64,000 nt of DNA. Source: Galerina marginata (taxonomy: Eukaryota > Basidiomycota > Agaricomycetes > Agaricales > Galerinaceae). The notes below the pieces were generated by a model. It was not told the DNA's origin. It ran no database searches and worked only from the letters and a program-made list of their open reading frames with translations. Position 1 is the stretch's first letter; each line of letters starts with the position of its first letter. Positions 12,002 to 24,400 of the stretch are shown here, one piece after another. A program made the translations under genes and the position numbers. The stretch is taken from positions 4,092,001 to 4,156,000 of the forward strand of contig JAECYW010000003.1 in NCBI GenBank assembly GCA_023014335.1, written 5' to 3'.

Positions 12002-12379
12002 ATTGATATTGAACTACAGTCGATCTCGTTATCTAACATGCAATTAGAATTACGAACGGTGCGATGAATGAGTAAGTGTACTGGGAATGGAGGTGACGGT
12101 GATGGTGATGGTGCTATGTACAAGATACTTGGGATGGATTCAGATAGTGTGTCAAGAAAAAAAAAGACGGCGCGGATAAATATGCGTGGGGTATGCGAAC
12201 GCCGAAAAAGTGGAAAGCACTATTACTTTACTTCCGTTTTGACTTACTGTAAGTAAGCGCCGTATTAATTGCTGAACCTTTTTGATTTCAAGTCGGTCTG
12301 CTTGGACCTTGGAACATTGTCTATGCCACATCGATGCTGAGCGCTGAGTCCTCCCTTGCAGCCCTCTCATCTTCCTACC
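12002..12379 (-). repeat. 3' flank of truncated TRL1 copy
   Basis: The run of GAATGAGT, GGAGGTGACGGTGATGG and TATGTACAA resembles 21400-21480 downstream of the minus-strand full copy. It contains no gene. Confidence 0.45.
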
Positions 12380-13090
12380 CTACCCGGAAAGCCCCTTCAC
12401 CCGCCCGTACACAACGACCCCATCCAGCGACACCACCTCCGTCGCCGTCTTCTTCCCCGACACAAACCCTCCACCATCGCCTTGGCCTCAACAGCCTGCA
12501 CAGCCCCCGTCTTCGTCCCCACCGTGATATGCAGCCTTTGCTTAACCTCTTCAGGGAGCTTGGCGATGAAGAGTTCGCCTGGGCCATCTTTGGCTTTGGC
12601 TTTGGTGTCGGCGGCGCCAGATAAACCAGCAGAGGAGGGCAGAGGAAGAGCTAGAATCAACGCCCAACTCCTCGAACATAATAGCCATAACCCTCCCCTC
12701 ACACACCACTTTCCCCAACCTCGCCTGGAACAGCGGTGGCACGGGGTTTGTCATACCATGCAGAGCAGCACACCGGTCCCACAACTCCTTGGCCTCTTTC
12801 ACGCCCTTCTTCGTCTCCTCCCCGCCTTCATTCCCATTTCAGTTCGCATTCCCGTTGGTCATGCTATCAGTCGAGTTTTTTTTGCACGATCGTGACATAC
12901 GGCCTCCTCACCGCCCTTCCGTCCTTTTTCAGCCCCTCCCAGAACGCGTGCATCCCAGGCGGTACGTCTTCCATCTCAGCCACAACCCCGAGGCGGGCGT
13001 CGAGGACCGCGGTTATGTCGACTTTGGGGAGGAAGCTGAAGCATCACCAGAAGCAGCGGCGGGAGACCCTTTCTTCCGTTTCGAGTACCT
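12380..13090 (-). pseudogene. Truncated tRNA ligase copy (phosphodiesterase domain only)
   Basis: The minus strand carries the C-terminal part of TRL1: stop codon at 12380-12382 after K-G-L-S-G, the second phosphodiesterase motif H-I-T-V-G-T-K-T, then upstream L-W-D-R-C-A-A-L-H-G-M-T-N and part of the text around the first H-x-T motif. The reading frame is broken several times, as shown by frame changes near 12600-12800. Homology ends near 13090, where the divergent full copy's upstream repeat begins. No ligase or kinase domain remains, so it cannot make a working tRNA ligase. Confidence 0.75.
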
Positions 13091-13094
13091 ATAT

Positions 13095-14242
13095 CCGTCA
13101 TGTCCAGAGCCAAAGTCGACTGTAAGGTGACCGCCCATTCACAATCTTTTCCACACCAAAAGATGGTAGCTGAAAGAGGAATCTTTCAGCTGCCGGCAAC
13201 ATATGGTGATGTGGACAGCGGTATAGCGGCCACCTTAGACTGGTACCCTGGGCGGGCGGTCTATCTGGTGAACCGACTTGAGCATGAGCATGAGGCTGGG
13301 GTTGGGGCAGCATCGTGAAGAGTCGTCTAGAGTAGAAGTATCAACAGTCGATGTCGGCGATAAGCATAGAGTATACTGCTATACTCTAGAGTCGTCCGAG
13401 CGTCGTTTTGAATCTTGAAGGGGCATGATACTCACTTCCAGCCAAAGACGACGAAGTTCCTTGTTCAGGTCTAAGGAAACATGCATGGGTAAGAGACAAA
13501 AGCAGAATAGACCATTCTGGCCCCAGAGAGAGACAGGCCGCGTAATGCGCCGTAGAAGATCTAGAGCGGCTAATTTAAAGTAAAGCACAAACCGTAAACG
13601 CGCTCCCTGATCATGAGTAACGTCGACAGTTCCAGCGTCAAGCAGCAAGGAAAAGGCGGGGTCGAGTATCGAGCCAGAACGAGTCACATCGCATCCGCGT
13701 CTGAATCCGAGTCCGCCCCTGATCATGAGTGACTGAGTGTGAGTTGAAGTTTGTCCGTGTGGTCCCTGACTCTGATCCCAAACCACCACCTCCTCATAAA
13801 AAGCCAGCTGCCTCAAGCGCGTCCACGATTCTCTCCCTCCCCTCTTTTCGTCTGTCCCTCCTCAGGGCTCTCTCCTGCCAGAGCTCGTACGCGTGTACTC
13901 TTACCCTCAGGCAATTCTCGTCCACTCCTGCGTGTTTGAAGAAAGCCAAGGGCAACAGCAAGAAGGCGATCAAGTTGAAGAAGCTGCATCGCCCGTATAC
14001 GCTTAATATCGTGAAAGAGTACACCGCTTCCCCTTCCCCTTCTCTTTCTGCTGATAGTGCCGGTGTTGGTTCGGCAACGACGACTGTAGCTGCTCCTGTC
14101 AGCGCCAGCGCGAGTGTCAGTGTCAGTGTCACGTCAGGTTCGGGTTTAGGCACCGCTGCGACTACTTCATCAACTTCGACCACCACCACCACCACTCCTC
14201 CCACCACGACGCCTCCCACCGCAAACCCAACCAACCCAACGC

Positions 14243-14274
<32 letters not shown>

Positions 14275-17200
14275 GCCACCTCACCCACAATGCCGCCCTC
14301 CTTCTCCCCCTCCGACTCAGACCTAATCGCATCCCTCCACGCCCTCTCCTCAAAATCCCCCAAGCTCGTCAAGTCATCCACATACCCCGCCCCCGCCGAC
14401 CCGTCTATTCAGATAAGAAGTTGGAAGATGAACGAGTTTAAGTATTATGATATCCCGAGTCCTTTTCCTACGCTTGCGCGGGGGCTGTTCACGCGGGAGG
14501 TTGTGGATGAAGCGGATGCGGGGGAGAAGGGGAAAGAGGGACGGAAAGAGGGAGGGAAAGAGGGAGAGGGAGGGAAGAAGGGCAAGAAGTACCAGATCGT
14601 GGTAAGAGGGTACGATAAGTTCTTTAACATCGGAGAGGTTCCATGGACAACCGTACGTTCCCCTCCCCCTCCCCTCCCCTCTCCACCATACTAACCCCCC
14701 CTCCATTTTAGTGGTCCTCCCTAGAAGCACACACCGCCCCGCCCTACACCCTCTCCCTCAAATCCAACGGATGCATCATCTTCATCGCCGCGCTCACCCC
14801 CACCAAGCTCATCGTCACCTCAAAGCACTCTTTAGGACCAGTGGGTAATGCGGAGACGAGCCACGCACAGGCGGGGGAGGCGTGGTTGAGAAGGTATTTG
14901 GAGGGGAAGGGGAGGGGGGAGGAGGAGCTTGCGGGTGTGCTTTGGGAGAGGGGGTGGACTGCTATCGCTGAGGTGAGTAGGGTTTCTCTTTTCTGTCATT
15001 TCGGCTCGAATGGTGCTGCTTGACTCGTATACGTCTGTAGCTCTGCGACGATTCGTTTGAGGAACATGTACTCGGCTACCCGCCTGAAAAGACGGGGTTG
15101 CATTTACACGGGCTTAACGCGCGGTCTAAAGACTTTATCACACAGCCGCACGACGTTGTCGACGCGTTCGCTGAAGAGTGGGGGTTCATCAAGACGCTCA
15201 CTAAGACGGTCAACTCGATACAGGAAGTAAAAGACTTCACAACGGCCTGTGCGGAAAGAGGCGAATGGAACGGCGAGCCCGTAGAAGGATTCGTCGTACG
15301 CACAGTCGTCACCGAACCGCCCACCTCCGGACGGGGCTCCAACGACAAAGGGAAGGGAAAGGAAAAGGAGCTTCCCACAGACACCGCCCGCTCGCCATAC
15401 AAACCCAACTCATCCTTCTTCTTCAAAGTCAAATTCGACGAGCCCTACATGATGTACCGCGACTGGCGCGAAGTGACCAAATCCCTCCTCTCCCAACGCT
15501 CTAAAAACCCCGGCGCTAAACTCGACCCTTCCGCCCTGCCGAAATCGAAGATGAGGAGGGCGGAGACGAAGGTGTATGTGAAGTGGGTGATAGGGGAGAT
15601 ATGGAGGGATCCGGGGGCGTTTGGGGAGTATAATAAGGGGAAGGGGATTATTAGCACGAGGGAGAGGTTTTTGAAGTGGTTGGAGACGGGGGAGGGGAAG
15701 GGGGGGTTGGAGGAGGCGGGTAAGGAGGAGAAAGCGGAGGGGAATGGGGTGGGGAAGGAGTTTGGGAAGACGGTTATCGTTCCTGTTGCTATTCCCGGGT
15801 GTGGTACGCGTCTTTCCTTGTCAAGTCTTATTTTATCTTAATTTATTTATTTATTCTCAGGTAAAACAGCAGTGTCGGTAGCGCTCGCGCATATATTCGG
15901 GTTCGGACACACGCAGAGCGATGACGTCCAAGCCAAGAAACCCGCGCCGGTGTTCATCAAGAACGTGGTCAACCTTCTATCCAAACATGACGTCGTCATC
16001 GCCGACAAGTGCGTCTCCCTCCTTCCTGTCCCTCTCCCTCCCTCTTCCCTGTCCTATCTAATCTAATCTAATCTTCCCTTCGAACCAGGAACAACCACCT
16101 AACCCAACACCGCAAAGCCCTGCGAGACGCCACAGCAGGGCTCACCCCTCCCGTCCGGCTCCTCGCACTCGACTGGTCCGCCGCGCTCAACGCCCTCCCC
16201 CCCGCTACAGCCCACCGCATCTGCTCAGACCGCGTCGCGCAGCGCGGGGCGAACCACCAATCTCTCCGCGTCGACTCCTCTGACGAAGGGAAGAAACACG
16301 AGGAAGTGGTGTGGATGTTCATCAACACCGGGGAAGAGCTCTCCGAGTCTGAAGTGGACGGGGTTATCGAGATGACGCTGGACGAGGGAGAGGGAGTGGA
16401 GGCGCAGGTGAGAAGGGCGGTGAGGGGTGTGGTGGGTGCGCTTGGGCTGGAGCCGCCGAGCGAGGAGAAGGTGAGGGAGGCGTTGAGGGTTGTGGGGGCG
16501 TATAGGCCGAGTGTGATCAAGCCTGATGAGGCGAAAGGGAAGAAAGGGGCTGCTTCTTCCACCGCTGCTTCTGGTTCGGGGCAAGGTGCAGTCGCAGGAG
16601 GAACTGGCAAGTCGCCGCGATACTTCGGCCTCCTCCCCGAAGTCGACATCACCGCGCTCCTCGACGCACGCTTGGGGGCTGAGAAAGGGGACGTACCGCC
16701 GGGGATGCGCGCGTTTTGGGAGGGATTGAAGAAGGACGGAAGGGTGGTTAAAAGGCCGCATGTGACGATCGTGCATAAGAATTCTACTGAGAGTAAACCC
16801 AGTGGGAATGCGAATGCGAACGGGAACGGGAGCGGGAATGTAGGGGAGGAGACGAAGAGAAGCGTGAAAGAGGCCAAGGAACTATGGGACCGGTGCGCTG
16901 CGCTGCATGGTATGACGAACCCTGCGCCTCCTTTGTTCCAGGCGAGGTTGGGGAAGGTGGTTTGTGATGGACGGGTTATGGCTGTTACGTTTGAGGATTT
17001 GGACGTCGATACCCAAGACAAAGCCAAAGCTAAAGCTAAAGACGGCCCAGGCGAAGTGTTCATCGCCAAACTCCCTGAAGAAGTCAAGCAGAGGTTACAT
17101 ATCACGGTGGGCACGAAGACGGGGAGTATACAGGCTGTTGAGGCCAAGGCGATGGTGGAGGGTTTGCGGAAGAATGGGGGTGGGGGTGGGAGTGGGAATG

Positions 17201-17545
17201 GGGGGAGTGCGTCGGGGACGGGGGGAAGTGCATCAGGGACTGGGACGGGGAAGAAGAAGACGGAAACGGAGGTGGTGTCGTTGGATGGGGTGGTGGTTTA
17301 TGGGCGGGTGAAGGGGCTTTTCGGGTAGGGTCGACGGCATGCGTGTGGTCGACGTTTCGACAGAAAATCAAAATCAAAACGTCCAGGACTCTGGCGGTAG
17401 TGTAATTCTCTTTCTCATTTCCCCCACGCATATTTATTCACATCATGATCATCGACATTCCTTGCCCTTCCTCGTCATCCATGCTTTGCTTTGTACATAC
17501 CACCATCATCATCACCACTCCCACTGCACCACTCACTCATCGAAC
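13095..17545 (+). repeat. Inverted segmental duplication, arm 1 (TRL1 copy A)
   Basis: This block, in reverse complement, matches about 21420-25835. Shared landmarks are CAAAGTCGACTGTAAGG at the outer edge (13113 region and 25800 region), AGTATCAACAGTCGATGT.GGCGATAAGCATAGAGTATA, the whole TRL1 gene, and 3' flank text CATATTTATT and TTTGTACATACC. Identity is high in coding parts and lower in flanks. Confidence 0.8.
14290..17328 (+). CDS. TRL1: tRNA ligase Trl1, copy A
   Basis: Five exons, 14290-14652, 14712-14972, 15041-15803, 15861-16008 and 16089-17328, give about 924 residues with every splice in phase. Three domains are visible. The RNA ligase (adenylyltransferase) has nucleophile motif L-K-S-N-G-C-I-I-F near residue 138, motif IV E-G-F-V-V-R-T, and K-V-K-F-D-E-P-Y. 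The polynucleotide kinase has P-loop I-P-G-C-G-K-T-A-V near 457-466. The 2H cyclic phosphodiesterase has H-V-T-I near 736 and H-I-T-V-G-T near 849. The enzyme joins tRNA exon halves after intron removal, and HAC1-type mRNA in the unfolded-protein response. ATG 14290 matches the usual start just before the ligase domain. The frame is open further upstream to ATG 13729, see findings. The gene is normally single-copy. Confidence 0.93.
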
Positions 17546-19438
17546 TGTTCGTAATCGCAATTAAATAAAATCGACTAGAATGCTTTCTAAGTACCATACT
17601 CTATACCTGCATTGATATCGTTGCTCCAACCAATTCCAAACCAAAAATGCGATGATTCTTTTTTTCGATTTCTCTTTTGGATACGGAGAAGGTTTAGTTG
17701 GTTTGTGCACTGCTGTTCAGTGTTCAGTTCAGCTTGGCACTGGTACAAGCCTCTACTTCGAGAGTCAAAACGGGCGACTAGCTACTAGTACCCGCAGCTT
17801 GGGCCCTTCGAGTTGAAGGCATTCTTCAGACTTTGACCCAACGTTTCTCTCTCGCGTATTACTATCTATAGGCTCTTGATTCGGACACAATATGAATATA
17901 TGAGTATATGAGAACAGGCCACATCGACAGCTGATATCGATTTGTGACCATTTATTAGCGTGAGAGGTGTAGTTAAACTTATACAATTCAGACTCGGAAT
18001 GAAGTGTTTATTGAGCCTATGTAGATAGGCGGATAATGAACGAGTCCATCAATAATCATAGGATAACTTTGGAGTAATCCTTCAATCTTCGGTCAGCAAT
18101 CGATGATAACTTGTTTACAGTGAATGATACAAGGTTTTCGGGAATCGTTCGGTGTAAGTGTTCTGATAAAAAAGAACAGAAGCTATACCTTATGTCGGCT
18201 CAGGAATCAGAAGCCGGAACTCAGAAGTTCTAGGTCCTAGGTCGCATTACTCGCCAATGAACATACCTTTAATTGCGGTGTAAGCTCTGAGATTTGGTGT
18301 CCTTCAAGTGTCCTTAGGTCCGTCGTTTCTAACGGGCCTTACACGTTTGGACACGATCCTAACGCAGAGAACGGTGATGAGCGCCCCTGCGCTCTGCGCG
18401 CTCCAACTACAGATTTTGCCGATTTCACGCGATTAGCGCCCTACCGCTTACTTCGCATCCCGTACCGGACATAGCCACTTCCAACCCATTGTTATCTTAC
18501 CGGAGTCCTTTCTGAAAACGCCCCTGTTAAGCCGACAACCGATATATTCATTCCCCCATGCACCACACTCCATTGTTCGTCGTCATTTTGCATGGTTCGC
18601 CTCTTCAGAATTTTACTTCCGCCCCGACTTCTCCTCAATCCCATCTCTCGTCGCCCCGACAAACCTCCTCGAACTCCCACTGTAATTTATTTTGCAGAGT
18701 CAAGACGGCCGGTTTGCCCTCACGAACACTCTCACTTATTGTTAAGCTCATCATTCCTCATTTACTTTCACTTCTCTGACTCATTGGGTCGCATTTTCAT
18801 TTCCTTATTTGAATTTTTATTTCTGAGTTCACTTCTTTCTCATTATTATTTCTACTTCAATTTCCGACGTTTCTACAGTATTTAAACTCTCCTGTATCGT
18901 CGTTTACCTCCAGTGAATCGCACTCCCAATTTACCCTCTCAAACTTTGTCTACTAAGGTTTCTACTTCGCCTCCAGTTGCCCTCGTCGTCTGCAACGTCC
19001 GCCTCAATCTTCAAACTACGTTTTACAGCCGTCTTCGTCATCTACGGCTTCGCTCACGCTCCCGACTTCGACCCTCGACCTCGTACCTCGATTAGTATTT
19101 TTGTTGGACCCTACGAACCCCGAATTGCACCCCAGAACCACTCATTGCAGTCGCTTGTTTGTTGTGTTTTGTACACGGCACTAGCGTATCGTAGGTAAAT
19201 CAACGGAATGGCGTCGGAACGATATATGCTTGTGCTGAAACGGCTCACGAGAAGTCCACAGGCGGCTTTCCTGACATTCTGTGTATACTCAGATAGTATA
19301 GTTTAAGATTTGGCTATCCAACATTTTCCTGACCGAATTGTCAGCAAGACCTGCTACCTCTTGAACCAAATAAATAGCTGAAATATTTTTACAACGAATA
19401 CCATAGTACGTGCAAGCTGAATATGTCCATTTTCTTGG
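17546..19438. other. Intergenic gap with TRL1 flank repeats
   Basis: 17640-18010 is repeated elsewhere: 17640-17750 resembles 21075-21165 in direct orientation, and 17790-18010 resembles 10890-11110 inverted. From 18020 to 19430 short frames overlap on the + strand (18540-19195) with pyrimidine-rich text, but no recognised protein. No gene is called. Confidence 0.45.
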
Positions 19439-20668
19439 CTAGACCAGCGACTTTCCTTCATTACCTCCACCTTCTGCCTTGGGCTTTCTCTTCCTCAACT
19501 TCGGAGGGGGCTCGAGTGCCTCGCGTAAAGTCGATCGGAGAACAACCTTCGGCGGCAGAATGGGCGTAAATCTCTCTGGATGGTTTAACCCCTTGTCAAT
19601 TATTCTTTGCTTCAAACCTAGGCCTGTGGTTCCCCAAACAATATCCTGACTCGCTTGCTTGCCACCGGATTCCCTGCTGTCTCCATACGCATCTTCCATC
19701 CATGGCTCAAACTTGCAGCCCGCCTGAACAGTGCCGACTTGAAGATCTGCGGAGATGAATTCCTCTCCTAGAGCGACGCGCAGGTCCTCCACAGCTTTGA
19801 AAATAGGGTACAGTTTCTGCTCAAAGGCAGACTGGCCGTCAGGTGGCAAATCCCATGAGGCAATTTTCAAGATGCCTCTGAGGTGCTCAATTACTTCAGC
19901 CATCCAGTTTTCAGATGACGATCTTGTTCGCGAGCGAGTGAGAGCACGCCATCTGCCGGACACGGCTTGTTCCTCTGAACAGGAAGTTATTTGATAGTTG
20001 GACAAAGTGATGACAAGGAAAACCTTACCAGAAACTCTGATGTCATTGTAAAGCACCGCAAGAAACTCAGCGCGACTTTTATCCGCTGGATCCCATGAAT
20101 CCAGTTTGGAAACACAGAAACCAACCAACAAGATCGAAAGAACAGCCTGCACGATGAGTGGATTGACCTCGGGTTCAGGTTGTTGCGACTGGATGATGAG
20201 CAAATTGACCATTGGCTCGCTAATTCGCCTGCAAGCTTGCTCGTAGTAGCATGGCATATCCGCCATGGGAACTTCGTGCTTTCCATGCACAAGGACTTCT
20301 GCCAGAGAGGCTGAGGCCTGAAGGATTTCGTCGTTAAGGGCGCTAACTTTGTAAGCGACATCCGAGATGGAAAGGGAATCAGTCTTGGTCGAAAACGCCA
20401 GAGCGCTGGCCAGCTCTCTACCCCGAGTCTCTGAAAGGGCCTTTGACTCGTCCAGCTCGCGCTGGACGTAGGAGAGTTGGTGCTGCAAGCTATTGTTGGT
20501 ATCCTTGAGACGCACACGTTCGTGGTCAAGAGCGAGCCTCAACGTGTGAATTTCCTCCTTAGCCCTCTTATGTTCCAAGTCAAGCTCTGCCAGGGCTTTC
20601 TGAAGGTCTTCCTTTGTCTTGTCCTTTGGCGGGGAGGGATCACTTGTAGGGCCGCACGGCATCGTCAA
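19439..20668 (-). CDS. Hypothetical coiled-coil protein
   Basis: Two exons, 20668-20029 and 19974-19439, joined by a 54-bp GT..AG intron, give about 391 residues. An uninterrupted frame also runs through the intron, but the donor GTAAGG and acceptor TTCAG are good. Residues 15-95 are a strongly heptad-like charged coil (D-L-Q-K-A-L-A-E-L-D-L-E-H-K-R-A-K and neighbours). The middle has a hydrophobic patch V-L-S-I-L-L-V-G-F. The C-terminus is basic and proline-rich (P-P-P-K-L-R-K-R-K-P-K). I do not recognise the family; similar coil-plus-basic-tail proteins are frequent orphans in agarics. It lies in the spacer between the two inverted tRNA ligase copies. ATG 20662 is an alternative start. Confidence 0.6.
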   Translation of the reverse strand: MTMPCGPTSDPSPPKDKTKEDLQKALAELDLEHKRAKEEIHTLRLALDHERVRLKDTNNSLQHQLSYVQRELDESKALSETRGRELASALAFSTKTDSLSISDVAYKVSALNDEILQASASLAEVLVHGKHEVPMADMPCYYEQACRRISEPMVNLLIIQSQQPEPEVNPLIVQAVLSILLVGFCVSKLDSWDPADKSRAEFLAVLYNDIRVSGKVFLVITLSNYQITSCSEEQAVSGRWRALTRSRTRSSSENWMAEVIEHLRGILKIASWDLPPDGQSAFEQKLYPIFKAVEDLRVALGEEFISADLQVGTVQAGCKFEPWMEDAYGDSRESGGKQASQDIVWGTTGLGLKQRIIDKGLNHPERFTPILPPKVVLRSTLREALEPPPKLRKRKPKAEGGGNEGKSLV

Positions 20669-21039
20669 TCTTTATCCCTGGGGAAAACCGGTTTTCCTGA
20701 TGAACAAGCCTGTTCCCGACAGATTTTGGTCAGATAAAGCACTTAGAAAAGGAATGTAAAAGTCGACTAACCAAACAAATCTGAAGCTTCCGATGAAGAG
20801 GCAGACAATGAGAGCCGGGAGCATAGCGATGACACAGGCATGCATATGGTTGGACGAACACCGACAACAGCGGGCAAACTTAAAATAGCATTTGGCGTTT
20901 GCCGGAAAGTTAGGCCAGATCGATAAAAGGCGAGTCCTATACTCGAGTAAATAGGACTCGTAACCCGCCGTGCGGGAGGCAAACAGTACGCGTGAAGCAA
21001 GCTTAAAAAAATAGAAAAAATCTGAAATATTCAGGTCAT
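20669..21039. other. Intergenic, upstream of coiled-coil gene
   Basis: No gene seen. It presumably holds the promoter of the minus-strand coiled-coil gene. Confidence 0.4.
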
Positions 21040-21250
21040 CACCAAACATTTTGTACATACCATCACCATCACCACCAAAATGCAATGGTCCAGTTCGAAT
21101 TTTTCTTTTGGGTCGGGGGCAGGCAATTCGCAAGGTTTGAGCTGTTGTTCAGCCTGGCACTGACCCTGACATCTGGTCTGATTCCCACCAGATAAACTAC
21201 CAGAATCAAAATCGTGATTATTTAAAGCTTGAGTGTTTGGGTAATACCCA
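21040..21250 (+). repeat. Additional TRL1 3'-flank fragment
   Basis: The text TTTGTACATACCATCACCATCACC, AAAATGC.ATG, TTTTTCTTTTGG, GCTGTTGTTCAG and GGCACTG follows the order of 17493-17745 in direct orientation. It therefore faces the 3' flank of the minus-strand copy B. No coding part accompanies it. Confidence 0.5.
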
Positions 21251-21419
21251 CATCCTCCTGGTAATAGGTGGATATCAAATAAACGACTGCAACATCAATA
21301 TCAACGGAGGTCTATGCTACAAAGCATTCTCAGTAATTATTGAACTAAAGACGATGAGGCTAACATGCAATAAGAATTATGAATAGTAATAGTGCTGTGC
21401 AATGAATGAATGAATGGAG

Positions 21420-24400
21420 GTCTGGGAGTGGGGATAATGGTGATGGTAGGTATGTACAAAGAAAGCATGCAATGTCATGATCAGTTGGATGATGCAAAAT
21501 AAATATGTGAGGGGTATGTGACTCGGATATGCGATTAGTACTTTCAAATTGAATGGGTCTTATCTTGTTGAAGTATTGGCCAAGATAAGAGAAGAAAAGG
21601 ACACCCCCACCGTCCGAACCTACCCGAAAAGCCCCTTCACCCGCCCGTAAACGACCACCTCATCCAACAAAATCACCTCCGTTTCCATCTTCTTCTTCCC
21701 GGTTCCAGTCCCCGACGCACTCCCCCCGCTCTCATTCTTCCTCAAAGCCTCCACCATCGCCTTGGCCTCAACAGCCTGTATACTCCCCGTCTTCGTGCCC
21801 ACCGTGATATGTAACCTTGCCTTGACTTCTTCTGGGAGTTTGGCGATGAATACTTCACCTGGGCCATCCTTTCCGGCTCCCAAAGCACCTTTGCCCTTGA
21901 CGTCTGTCCCAGCAGAGGAAGCGCCAGAAGAAGTGGCGAGGGCGACGTCCAAATCCTCAAACGTAACAGCCATAACCCGCCCATCACACACGACTTTCCC
22001 CAACCTCGCCTGGAACAGCGGGGGCGCAGGGTTCGTCATAGCGTGTAGCACCGCACAGCGGTCCCAGAGCTCCTTGGCCTCTTTCACTTCCTTCACTCTC
22101 TTCGTCTCCTCCCCTCCATTCTCGTTCGCATTCCCGTTCGTATTTGCATTGGGTTTACTCTCAGTCGAGTTTTTATGCACGATCGTCACATGCGGCCGCT
22201 TCACCACCCTTCCGTCCTTCTTCAATCCCTCCCAGAACGCGCGCATGCCAGGCGGTACGTCTGCTTTCTCAACCCCCAAGCGGGCGTCGAGGAGCGCGGT
22301 TATGTCAACTTCGGGGAGGAGGCCGAAGTATCGCGGGGACTTGCCGCTTCCACTCCCTCCAGCTCCAACAGCACCCGTTCCCGTTCCAGAACCAGCAGAA
22401 GCAGCTCCTTTCTTCCCTTTCGGCTCATCAGGCTTGATCACACTCGGCCTATACGCGCCCACCACCCCAAGCGCCTCCTTCACCTTCTCCTCACTCGGCT
22501 CTTCCACCCCAAGAGCCTCCACAACGCCCCTCACCGCCCGCCTCACCTGCGCCTCCACCCCCTCTGCCTCGTCCAGCGTCATCTCCACGACTGCATCCAC
22601 CTCGGACTCGGAGAGCTCTTCCCCGGTGTTGATGAACATCCACACGACCTCTTCGTGTTTCTTCCCTTCCGCAGAGGAGGAGGCGGAGGATGAGTCGACG
22701 CGGAGAGACTGGTGGTTCGCCCCGCGCTGCGCGACGCGGTCTGAGCAGATGCGGTGTGCGGTAGCGGGGGGGAGGGCGTTGAGCGCGGCGGACCAGTCGA
22801 GTGCGAGGAGCCGGACGGGAGGGGTGAGCCCTGCTGTGGCATCGCGCAGGGCTTTGCGGTGTTGGGTTAGGTGGTTGTTCCTAGTTCAAGGGGAAGGGAG
22901 ATTAGATTAGATTAGAAGGAGGACGGGGCAGGGATAGCGAGGGGGAAGGGGGAAGACGCACTTGTCGGCTATGACGACATCGTGTTTGGATAGAAGATTG
23001 ACCACGTTTTTGATGAACACCGGCGCGGGTTTCTTGGCTTGGACGTCATCGCTCTGCGTGTGTCCGAACCCGAATATATGCGCGAGCGCTACCGAAACCG
23101 CTGTTTTACCTAAAAGTAAAAAAAAAAGATAAGATAAAATAGACTTAACAAGAAAGAAAAGAAAGGCGCGTACCACACCCGGGAATAGCAACAGGCACAA
23201 TAACAGTCTTCCCAAACTTCTTCTCTGCCCCCTCTGCCCCCTCCACCCCCTCCTCCCTACCCGCCTCCTCCAACCCCCCCTTCCCCTCCCCCGTCTCCAA
23301 CCACTTCAAAAACCTCTCCCTAGTGCTAATAATCCCCTTCCCCTTATTATACTCCCCAAACGCCTCTGGATCCCGCCCGATCTCTCTAACGACCCACTTC
23401 ACATACACCTTCGTCTCCGCCCTCCTCATCTTCGACTTCGGGAGGGAGGAAGGGTCGAGGCGGGCGCCGGGGTTTTTGGAGCGTTGGGAGAGGAGGGATT
23501 TGGTCACTTCGCGCCAGTCGCGGTACATCATGTAGGGCTCGTCGAATTTGACTTTGAAGAAGAAGGATGAGTTGGGTTTGTATGGTGACCGGGCGGGGGG
23601 TGGGCCGTCCTCCTTTTCTTTTTCTTTGCCCTTCCCTTTGTCGTTGGAGCCCCGTCCGGAGGTGGGCGGTTCGGTGACGACTGTGCGCACGACGAAGCCT
23701 TCTACGGGCTCGCCGTTCCATTCTCCCCTTTCTGCACACGCCGTCGTGAAGTCCTTTACTTCCTGTATCGAGTGCACGGTTTTAGTGAGCGTCTTGATGA
23801 ACCCCCACTCCTCAGCGAACGCGTCGACGACGTCGTGCGGCTGGGTTACAAAGTCCTTTGACCGGGCGTTAAGCCCGTGCAAGTGCAGCCCTGTCTTTTC
23901 AGGCGGATAGCCGAGCACATGTTCCTCAAACGAATCATCACACAACTGCAAATGTCAATAATGAGCAAGACAATAGACAAAGAGAGCACGAGCTCAACTC
24001 ACCTCAGCGATAGCAGTCCACCCCCTCTCCCAAAGCACACCCGCAAGCTCCTCCTCCCCCCTCCCCTTCCCCTCCAAATACTTTCTCAACCACGCCTCCC
24101 CCGCCTGCGCGTGGCTCGTCTCCACCCCTCCCACCGGTCCGAGGGAGTGCTTTGAGGTGACGATGAGCTTGGTGGGGGTGAGCGCGGCGATGAAGATGAT
24201 GCATCCGTTGGATTTGAGGGAGAGGGTGTAGGGCGGGGCTGTGTGGGTTTCTAGGGAGGACCACTAAACGGGAGGGGAGGGGGGTTAGTAGAGTGGAAAG
24301 GGGAGGGGAGGGGGAGGGGAAGGGAACGTACGGTTGTCCATGGCACCTCTCCGATGTTGAAAAACTTATCGTACCCTCTTACCACGATCTGGTACTTCTT

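Noticed and set aside
14243..14276. CCCTCA repeats as an internal telomere tract
   Set aside because: Unit is not the fungal TTAGGG telomere repeat and it lies in a coding low-complexity linker.
14162..14381. Minus-strand frames rich in Val/Gly/Glu over TRL1 copy A
   Set aside because: They are shadows of the Thr/Pro and CCCTCA-type low-complexity coding stretch on the + strand.
16068..17147. 359-codon minus-strand frame opposite TRL1 copy A
   Set aside because: Antisense of a GC-rich coding exon; the sense strand carries clear kinase and phosphodiesterase motifs, and copy B shows the same antisense artefact at 21762-22910.
18540..19200. Series of short + frames as a gene or retroelement remnant
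   Set aside because: No recognisable domain, no consistent splice phases, pyrimidine-rich composition only.
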